This document shows positions 1 through 4,659 of a DNA stretch of 13,465 nucleotides, piece after piece (positions within the stretch are counted from its first letter, which is position 1; every line of letters begins with the position of its first letter). The position numbers were made by a program, and so were the translations under genes. Source of the stretch: an uncultured Lachnospiraceae bacterium (lineage in GTDB: Bacteria > Bacillota > Clostridia > Lachnospirales > Lachnospiraceae); assembly GCA_902764045.1 (NCBI GenBank), contig CACWUI010000021.1:7414-20878 (forward strand), in the 5' to 3' direction. A model generated the notes under the pieces. It was not told the origin of the DNA. It was given only the letters and a program-made list of their open reading frames with translations, and searched no databases.

Positions 1-78
1 CTGCTCCGCGATGAAGCTTTCCGCAAGCTCCGGGGAGTCTATTCTTTTCATGTTTTCCGGTCTTTTATTTTCTTCCAT
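1..78 (-). CDS. Unknown protein, N-terminal 26 codons only (runs off left edge)
   Basis: An open frame on the minus strand enters from position 78 and is uninterrupted to the window edge, giving a charged N-terminus that begins MEENKRPENMKR. The start at 78 is preferred because GGAG (88-85) lies 6 nt upstream; an alternative in-frame ATG at 90 has only a poor ribosome site. There is no signal peptide or membrane segment in the visible part. A minus-strand promoter at 142-114 would give a leader of about 29 nt. The gene is divergent from the secreted C39-like gene. Too little is visible to name a family. Reality as a gene is supported by start context and promoter, not by homology. Confidence 0.55.
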   Translation of the reverse strand, partial: MEENKRPENMKRIDSPELAESFIAEQ

Positions 79-113
79 GACGATCTCCATTCTGCCCTTT
101 TTTCTGACTACTT

Positions 114-142
114 ATTATAATGCAAGATGGGGGGGATTTAAA
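114..142 (-). promoter_or_regulatory. Sigma-A-type promoter for the leftward gene
   Basis: Read on the minus strand, TTTAAA (142-137) and a perfect TATAAT (119-114) are separated by 17 nt. Transcription would begin near 107, upstream of the GGAG ribosome site and the ATG at 78. The spacer holds an unusual run of seven C on this strand (129-135 in plus coordinates). Confidence 0.5.
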
Positions 143-168
143 GAGGGCTTTTTTATATATGCAGAAAT

Positions 169-208
169 TGTTACAAAATAGTTACAAAGATTTGACAAAA
201 TGTTACAA
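169..208 (+). promoter_or_regulatory. GTTACA direct-repeat array, WalR/PhoP-like box
   Basis: GTTACAA occurs at 170-176, 181-187 and 202-208, and a related TTGACAA at 192-198, so the starts are 11, 11 and 10 bp apart, one helical turn each. TGTTAC (169-174), five bases, AGTTAC (180-185) fits the published WalR consensus TGTWAH-N5-TGTWAH except for one base. PhoP-type boxes of Firmicutes have a similar TTAACA-like core and spacing. The array overlaps the -35 of the promoter at 192-220, so a regulator bound here could activate from the upstream copies or block from the downstream ones. Which OmpR-family regulator binds is inference. Confidence 0.45.
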
Positions 209-220
209 TTCCTGTATTAT
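192..220 (+). promoter_or_regulatory. Sigma-A promoter of the secreted C39-like gene
   Basis: A perfect TTGACA (192-197) and TATTAT (215-220) are separated by exactly 17 nt, placing the transcription start near 227 and leaving a leader of about 75 nt. This argues against the in-frame ATG at 200, which lies inside the promoter spacer. Confidence 0.8.
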
Positions 221-252
221 ATCGAAGGTTTTTATTTGAATCCTAAAAAGAC

Positions 253-274
253 AGAGCTAAAAAGGCTCTTTTTT
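253..274 (+). other. Small hairpin plus U-run in the 5' leader
   Basis: AGAGC (253-257) pairs with GCTCT (265-269) around a 7-nt A-rich loop, followed directly by a run of T (269-274). It has terminator shape but the stem is only 5 bp. It lies between the mapped-by-motif transcription start (about 227) and the ribosome site (292), so it could attenuate transcription or do nothing. Confidence 0.25.
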
Positions 275-301
275 ATTGAAAAAAAATTTATGGAGAAAAG
301 A

Positions 302-1894
302 ATGAGATTAAAAAACACTTTAGTTGCAGCTCTTCTTGCTGCGGGAACTATTGCGGGTACTGCATCGATCAGTCAGGCCGATGTATTTGCCGCAACCACA
401 GAAACAAAGACAACAACTAGGGCGTCGACTCAGTCTGCAACCAAAGCAACATCTCAGACTGCGACCAAGGCGTCAACACAGACAAAGACAAAGACATCCG
501 GAAGTTCGTCGACCAAAACATCCGGAAGCGCAGCATCCAAAACTTCGACGGGGGCGTCAGCAAAAACATCCGGAAGCGCGACCACCAAGACCTCCGGAAC
601 TGCGACGACCAAAACATCCGGAAGCGCAGCATCCAAAACCCCTTCAAATGCCGCATCAAAGACATCTGAAGCAAAAAAAGACAAAACTGTAAAGATCAAA
701 ATAGAAGGCAAAGATGTTGAGGTTCCGGCAACGGGTTACAAATGGGTGGTTTCAAACGGATACTTCCATTTTGTAAAAGACGGAAAGCTTGTTACCGGTT
801 GGAAAAAACTCACTCAGGACGATGGTGAAAAAACGGAACATTGGAGCTATTTTGATAAGACCAACGGAAGGATTTATACCGGCTGGAGATCGATGGGCAC
901 CAAAGAAGGCGAGACTGTGGGCCACTGGTCATACTTCGGTGACAACGGCTGGCTGCGTACAGGATGGCAGCAGATGGGAAAAGGAACCGCCAATCCGGAT
1001 GGTAATTCCGAAAAGCATTGGTCATATTTCGGGGCAAACGGCTGGCTTCGAACAGGCTGGCAGCAAATGGGAAAAGGAACCGCCAATCCGGACGGCAATG
1101 CTGAAAAGCACTGGTCATACTTCGGCGGAAACGGATGGATGGTTAAGGGATGGTACAAAGATTCCAAAGGACTTCACTATTTCGGATCCAACGGATGGAT
1201 GTACCAATCAGGTACGAAAAAGATCGACAGGTCCGATTATACATTTAACGCCAATGGTATCCTTACGGGAGTGAATCATTCCGATTTCAAATATGTGAAC
1301 CAGTACAGGACCTACGGATATTATCCCATGTCATGCGGTTCTTCATCATCCCTTATGGCTATGCAGGCCGCAGGATATTGCAAAAATATTGACACAAAGG
1401 CAGAGTACGAGGATTACCTTTCATCATGGAGAGCAGTCTGCGGAAGCAGTTTCGGGAAAAAAGGCGGAGTGGGTGCATGCTATCCGAGCAAGATAGTAAA
1501 TGCTATCAAAAGTGAAAATACCACCAGGGGCGTGCCCGTTAAAGGTGTGACCGGAGGCACGGTTTCAGCCGAGTACTTAAAGGACAGTCTTACCCACGGA
1601 CAGACATCGGTGGTCATTGTACAAAATTTCAAGGTTTATACTCACTGGATCGCCATTACCGGTTGGGAAATGAATGGAAATGAGCTGGTATTTAAAACAG
1701 CGGATCCTCTACCCAATGACTGCGGCAGAGGCGCAGCGTCCTCGGCAACAAAGGTTACCCAGGGAAATCTGGGCACATCCATGAAAAAGAGTACGCTTTT
1801 CGGTCTTATGGATGCGAAAATTGTAAGAATGTATCACGGCGGAAGGAGCTGTACCACATTCGGAAATTATAAGGCATTAAATTCGTATTATTAA
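302..1894 (+). CDS. Secreted cell-wall-binding protein with C39-like cysteine peptidase domain
   Basis: The predicted protein has 530 residues. The start is ATG 302 because GGAG (292-295) sits 6 nt before it and a signal peptide follows at once (positive MRLKN, hydrophobic core 6-23, probable cleavage near VFA, residue 30). Residues 31-127 are a Ser/Thr/Lys/Ala linker, including eight 8-residue repeats (64-127). Residues about 144-325 carry aromatic GW-rich units (HWSYFG-NGW, TGWQQMG) of the cell-wall/choline-binding repeat type. Residues about 331-500 match the Peptidase_C39-like fold: catalytic Cys345 in PMSCGSSS, His448 in THWIAITGW and Asp468 in ADPLPND. Family knowledge suggests a wall-attached papain-fold peptidase or amidase; the substrate is unknown. 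Four further Cys (C360, C380, C393, C474) and C517 lie in the catalytic half, so disulfides are possible. The gene has its own promoter and terminator. It could equally be an inactive or toxin-like C39 relative, but the apparent triad favours activity. Confidence 0.85.
   Translation: MRLKNTLVAALLAAGTIAGTASISQADVFAATTETKTTTRASTQSATKATSQTATKASTQTKTKTSGSSSTKTSGSAASKTSTGASAKTSGSATTKTSGTATTKTSGSAASKTPSNAASKTSEAKKDKTVKIKIEGKDVEVPATGYKWVVSNGYFHFVKDGKLVTGWKKLTQDDGEKTEHWSYFDKTNGRIYTGWRSMGTKEGETVGHWSYFGDNGWLRTGWQQMGKGTANPDGNSEKHWSYFGANGWLRTGWQQMGKGTANPDGNAEKHWSYFGGNGWMVKGWYKDSKGLHYFGSNGWMYQSGTKKIDRSDYTFNANGILTGVNHSDFKYVNQYRTYGYYPMSCGSSSSLMAMQAAGYCKNIDTKAEYEDYLSSWRAVCGSSFGKKGGVGACYPSKIVNAIKSENTTRGVPVKGVTGGTVSAEYLKDSLTHGQTSVVIVQNFKVYTHWIAITGWEMNGNELVFKTADPLPNDCGRGAASSATKVTQGNLGTSMKKSTLFGLMDAKIVRMYHGGRSCTTFGNYKALNSYY
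491..682 (+). repeat. Eight tandem 24-bp repeats (8-residue KTSGSAAS-type)
   Basis: Eight in-frame units each begin with Lys-Thr: KTSGSSST, KTSGSAAS, KTSTGASA, KTSGSATT, KTSGTATT, KTSGSAAS, KTPSNAAS, KTSEAKKD. At DNA level the core ACATCCGGAAG recurs, and units 2 and 6 are almost identical, while the outer units have drifted. It encodes a flexible, potentially glycosylated wall-spanning stalk. Because the unit is a multiple of three, copy-number changes would preserve the frame. Confidence 0.9.
923..1138 (+). repeat. 93-bp direct repeat in the cell-wall-binding region
   Basis: Two full copies (923-1015 and 1016-1108) and a partial third (1109-1138) encode a 31-residue module from HWSYFG to the next HWSYFG. 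A stretch of about 25 bases around ATGGGAAAAGGAACCGCC is identical between the full copies, exactly 93 bp apart, which suggests recent duplication. Upstream at about 839-922 lies a more diverged, shorter version. Confidence 0.9.
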
Positions 1895-1947
1895 AATGCG
1901 ACAGGGAATGGTGTTATATCATAAACCCTAAGCACATCAAATTAATA

Positions 1948-2029
1948 CCCCCGCAGGATCATTTTCGTCGACATTAAAAACAGCTTGCTGTTTTTGGGAG
2001 ACGAAAGTGATCGCTGCGGGGTGTTTTTT
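1948..2029 (+). terminator. Long two-tier hairpin with U-tract (intrinsic terminator)
   Basis: The 5' arm 1949-1969 (starting CCCCGCAG) pairs with 2000-2021 (ending CTGCGGGG): 21 base pairs, one of them G-U, with only G2013 bulged. Inside it, past a 6/4-nt internal loop, AAAAACAG (1976-1983) pairs with CTGTTTTT (1988-1995) around a CTTG tetraloop. Six T follow at 2024-2029. It lies 54 nt after the C39-like gene and before the decarboxylase promoter, so termination of the first unit is the simple reading. The structure is far larger than a terminator needs. Confidence 0.8.
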
Positions 2030-2057
2030 GCGGTGTAAAATAATTTCCCCGATAACC

Positions 2058-2086
2058 TTGTTTTCCTACACAAAGAATACTAAAAT
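2058..2086 (+). promoter_or_regulatory. Promoter placed for a leaderless decarboxylase transcript
   Basis: TTGTTT (2058-2063) and TAAAAT (2081-2086) are 17 nt apart, and the -10 ends only 6 nt before the ATG at 2093. Transcription would therefore begin at or within a base or two of the start codon. No Shine-Dalgarno sequence is present in the preceding 20 nt. Confidence 0.5.
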
Positions 2087-2092
2087 AAAACC

Positions 2093-3454
2093 ATGGACGG
2101 ATTATATAAAAAGTTAAAAGAATACAACAAAAAAAACATCATTCCCTTCCACATGCCGGGAGGGAAGAGAAACCCACAGCTCCGTATCGGTGAGCCTTTT
2201 GAGTTGGATATTACCGAGATCGACGGCTTCGACGATCTCCACGATGCAAAGGGTGTTCTTGCTGCGGAGATGTATCGCGGAGCGCGGCTTTTTAAGGCAG
2301 ACGAGGCCCTTCTTCTGGTAAACGGCTCCACTGCCGGAGTCCTTGCCGCTGTCTGCGGCGCGGTATTGCAAAGAGATAAGGTCCTGGTGGCGAGAAACGC
2401 CCACATTTCCGTGATAAATGCCATTATTATGAGAAATCTTACCCCTGTCTACATTCTTCCGGAAAAGGATGAGAACGGTATTGACAAAGGCATTACCGCT
2501 ACGCAGGTAAAGGAAGCCCTTGCGCAGGAACCTGATATAAAAGCGGTCATTATAACATCCCCCACCTATGAGGGAGTGGTCAGTGAGGTTAAGGAGATCT
2601 CCATGGCTGCACACGCCAAGGGTGTTCCCCTTATAGTGGACGGCGCTCACGGAGCCCATCTGGCATTTAACCCCCTGTTTCCTCCGTCAGCCCAGGAAGA
2701 GGGGGCGGACGCTACGATCGTGAGTCTTCATAAGACCATGCCGGCCCTGACTCAGACCGGGCTTCTTCTTTTAAACGGCAGCCTTATAAACAAGGACCGT
2801 ATAAAATATTTCTGGAATGCGTACCAGACAACGAGCCCGTCGTACCTTCTGATGGCAAGCATCAGCGCATGTTTTGACATCTTAGAGTCGGAGCAGGGCA
2901 GGGAGTTGATGGAGCATTATGTAAAAAGGCTCATTACCCTCCGTATGAACCTGAACAACAATCTGGAAAATATCAGGCTTTTCCAGTCGGATGATCCTTC
3001 AAAGCTGGTATTTTTGGCAGATGACGGCAGGAGGCTATGCGACAGGCTTCTTTCCGAATACAATATCCAGCTTGAAATGGGTACGCCGGATTACGCCATT
3101 GCCATGACCTCACTTGCTGATACGAAGGAAATGTATAATGAACTCTCAAGAGCCGTGAGGAATCTTGACAGGGATTTTGCGCCGTTACGGAAGCAAAGAG
3201 GCAAACACAGAGCGCATCTGCCTGAGACGGGCATGGTGCCCTGGCGCGCCGTTGAGTACAATTACCTCAAGTCCGAGGATGTGAATATTAAAAATGCGGC
3301 GGGAAGAGTGGTTACGGAGAATCTCTGCATTTATCCCCCGGGGATCCCCGTGGCGGTTGCAGGAGAGGTTTTGGATCCGGATGTTATCGGAAAGATTACG
3401 GACAGTCTGGACAGGGACGAAAAGAAAACCGTCAGGTGTCTTATCACTGACTGA
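2093..3454 (+). CDS. PLP-dependent Orn/Lys/Arg decarboxylase family protein
   Basis: This 453-residue cytosolic fold-type I enzyme is likely to decarboxylate a basic amino acid (Arg, Lys or Orn) to a polyamine precursor. Visible motifs: N-terminal HMPGGKRN (20-27), FDDLHDAKG (46-54), phosphate-binding NGSTAG (77-82), His104 in RNAHISV, Asp183 and His186 in VDGAHGAH, the PLP Schiff-base Lys214 in SLHKTMPALTQTG, and the C-terminal YPPGIP typical of the family. The length fits the short Bacillus YaaO/SpeA type; E. coli inducible decarboxylases are over 700 residues with an extra wing domain. ATG 2093 begins just before the conserved region but has no Shine-Dalgarno site, and the promoter position suggests a leaderless mRNA. 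The guanylate kinase-like gene begins 14 nt after the stop. B. subtilis has a similar pairing, yaaO before tmk. The substrate cannot be fixed from motifs. Confidence 0.88.
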   Translation: MDGLYKKLKEYNKKNIIPFHMPGGKRNPQLRIGEPFELDITEIDGFDDLHDAKGVLAAEMYRGARLFKADEALLLVNGSTAGVLAAVCGAVLQRDKVLVARNAHISVINAIIMRNLTPVYILPEKDENGIDKGITATQVKEALAQEPDIKAVIITSPTYEGVVSEVKEISMAAHAKGVPLIVDGAHGAHLAFNPLFPPSAQEEGADATIVSLHKTMPALTQTGLLLLNGSLINKDRIKYFWNAYQTTSPSYLLMASISACFDILESEQGRELMEHYVKRLITLRMNLNNNLENIRLFQSDDPSKLVFLADDGRRLCDRLLSEYNIQLEMGTPDYAIAMTSLADTKEMYNELSRAVRNLDRDFAPLRKQRGKHRAHLPETGMVPWRAVEYNYLKSEDVNIKNAAGRVVTENLCIYPPGIPVAVAGEVLDPDVIGKITDSLDRDEKKTVRCLITD

Positions 3455-3468
3455 TTTAAGGAATGGAC

Positions 3469-4059
3469 ATGTCACTTATATATTTTTTAATGGGAAAAAG
3501 CGCCTCCGGCAAGGATGAGCTTGCCAAAAGACTTCTTTCTGATAAAGAACTGGACCTGAAGCCGGTGGTGCTTTATACCACAAGACCCAAAAGAGAAGGG
3601 GAAAAGGACGGCCGAGAGTACAACTTTATCAATGAAAAAGAGAGACTCCGTTTAAAAGAGCAGGGTCGTGTTATAGAGGAGAGGGTTTATCATACGGTTT
3701 CCGGGGACTGGTACTATCTGACTGTGGCAGATGAAAAACTTAGTGCCGACACTCCGGATGATTTTTTTGTGATCAATACCCTTGAGGCCTTTGTGAGATA
3801 CAGGGAGTATTTCGGGGCGGACAGGGTCATTCCTTTGTATGTGGAGGTGTCTCCGGATATCAGAAAGCAACGGGCTCTGGAGCGGGAAAAGCGTCAGGAA
3901 AATCCCAATATTAAAGAGGTGGAGCGACGTTTTAAGGCTGACAATGAGGATTTTTCGGAGGATAAGCTGGCGGCTGCGGGTATCGTGAAACGCTTTTCCA
4001 ATGACGGGAAGATAGAGGAGTGCTTCGGGGAGTTGAAGGCGGAGATAATGAGTTATTAA
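3469..4059 (+). CDS. Guanylate kinase-like P-loop protein
   Basis: The 196-residue protein resembles guanylate kinase, which transfers phosphate from ATP to GMP in the cytosol. The P-loop is GKSASGKD (9-16), in which the usual last Ser/Thr is Asp. The GMP-binding region is TTRPKREGEKDGREYNF (37-53), matching the family pattern TTR-x-x-x-x-GE-x-DG-x-x-Y-x-F. A basic lid-like stretch with R137, R142, R153 and R154 follows, and the length is near the usual 200. The start at 3469 is chosen because AAGGA (3458-3462) is 6 nt upstream; the earlier in-frame ATG at 3463 directly abuts it. It is co-transcribed with the decarboxylase. It may be the cell's main GMP kinase or a specialised paralogue; the window does not decide. 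Confidence 0.8.
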   Translation: MSLIYFLMGKSASGKDELAKRLLSDKELDLKPVVLYTTRPKREGEKDGREYNFINEKERLRLKEQGRVIEERVYHTVSGDWYYLTVADEKLSADTPDDFFVINTLEAFVRYREYFGADRVIPLYVEVSPDIRKQRALEREKRQENPNIKEVERRFKADNEDFSEDKLAAAGIVKRFSNDGKIEECFGELKAEIMSY

Positions 4060-4063
4060 ACTC

Positions 4064-4092
4064 TTGTAAATAAAATAAACATACGGTATAAT
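4064..4092 (+). promoter_or_regulatory. Strong promoter placed for a leaderless prepilin peptidase transcript
   Basis: TTGTAA (4064-4069) and a perfect TATAAT (4087-4092) have a 17-nt spacer. The -10 ends 6 nt before ATG 4099, the same geometry as at the decarboxylase. The bases before the ATG contain no Shine-Dalgarno sequence. The -35 lies only 5 nt after the guanylate kinase stop codon. Confidence 0.65.
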
Positions 4093-4098
4093 ATCCGA

Positions 4099-4521
4099 AT
4101 GTTACATACAATTCATTTTTTTCTCATCACGATAATCCTTGTTATCGTTGCGATCTTCGATTCGAAGTTTAAGATCATTCCCAACAGATATGTGATAATG
4201 ATAGCGGCCCTGTCGGTGGTTTATGTGATACCGCAGGTTTTGTTTTTCGGGAAAAGTCCCTTGTCGATAATGGCGGGTGTGGCTGTCGGAGCCTGCGTTT
4301 TGCTGCCGGCTTATTTTGTGACGGGCAAAAGCTTCGGAGCGGGGGATGTGAAGATATTTATGGCGCTGGGTATATCCCTTGGGGCTATGAATCTTTTGCT
4401 CTGTGTGCTGGGGACCATGGTAGGGGCGCTGGTCTATGCTAAAAAAAGTGCCGGTGGCGGTATCGCCATGGCACCGTTTATCTTATTTGCGTATATTCTT
4501 GTGAACGCCTTATTCTTGTGA
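4099..4521 (+). CDS. Type IV prepilin peptidase, minimal A24 form
   Basis: This 140-residue integral membrane aspartic peptidase would cleave prepilin-like leader peptides at the cytoplasmic face. It is almost wholly hydrophobic, with about five membrane segments (near 5-20, 31-50, 56-75, 86-113 and 122-139). The two catalytic aspartates are visible: Asp21 in IFDSKFKIIPN and Asp83 in the GAGDVK motif. It has only the peptidase half; the N-terminal cysteine-rich methyltransferase domain of PilD/ComC-type enzymes is absent, as in CpaA/TadV-type enzymes of Flp/Tad systems. No pilin or assembly genes are present here, so its substrates must be encoded elsewhere. It has its own promoter and ends at a terminator shared with the convergent gene. 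A later start would lose the first membrane segment and approach Asp21, so ATG 4099 is kept despite the missing ribosome site. Confidence 0.85.
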   Translation: MLHTIHFFLITIILVIVAIFDSKFKIIPNRYVIMIAALSVVYVIPQVLFFGKSPLSIMAGVAVGACVLLPAYFVTGKSFGAGDVKIFMALGISLGAMNLLLCVLGTMVGALVYAKKSAGGGIAMAPFILFAYILVNALFL

Positions 4522-4615
4522 TTACCTACTTAATTAAACAAAATACTCTTTACAAATTGAACGAAAAGATATACAATGACTAAACCAAGATATAACAATA
4601 TCTAGTACCAAAACG

Positions 4616-4648
4616 AAACCCCTCGGAGTGCTGTTCCGAGGGGTTTTT
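4616..4648. terminator. Bidirectional intrinsic terminator between convergent genes
   Basis: AAACCCCTCGGA (4616-4627) pairs with TCCGAGGGGTTT (4635-4646), a perfect 12-bp stem with a 7-nt loop. T follows on the plus strand (to 4648), and A-rich sequence before the stem gives a U-rich tract on the minus strand. It serves the prepilin peptidase gene and, 11-14 nt past its stop, the minus-strand SseB-like gene. The region 4522-4615 is AT-rich and otherwise shows only a short inverted repeat, AGATAT-AACA-ATATCT (4588-4603). Confidence 0.9.
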
Positions 4649-4659
4649 ATAATTGGATT

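Noticed and set aside
200..301. An upstream ATG at 200 extending the C39-like protein by 34 residues
   Set aside because: It lies within the spacer of a consensus promoter, has no ribosome site, and would bury the signal peptide.
491..682. Possible CRISPR array because of eight regular repeats
   Set aside because: Units are contiguous without spacers, in frame, and encode a typical stalk; no cas genes are nearby.
324..711. Long open frames in other frames across the repeat stalk (both strands)
   Set aside because: They are by-products of the 24-bp repeat and biased codons; composition is Arg/Pro- or Phe/Arg-rich nonsense with no start signals.
4588..4603. AGATAT-AACA-ATATCT inverted repeat between the prepilin peptidase gene and terminator
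   Set aside because: It is short, AT-only apart from one pair per arm, and expected by chance in such sequence; no promoter or gene lies beside it.
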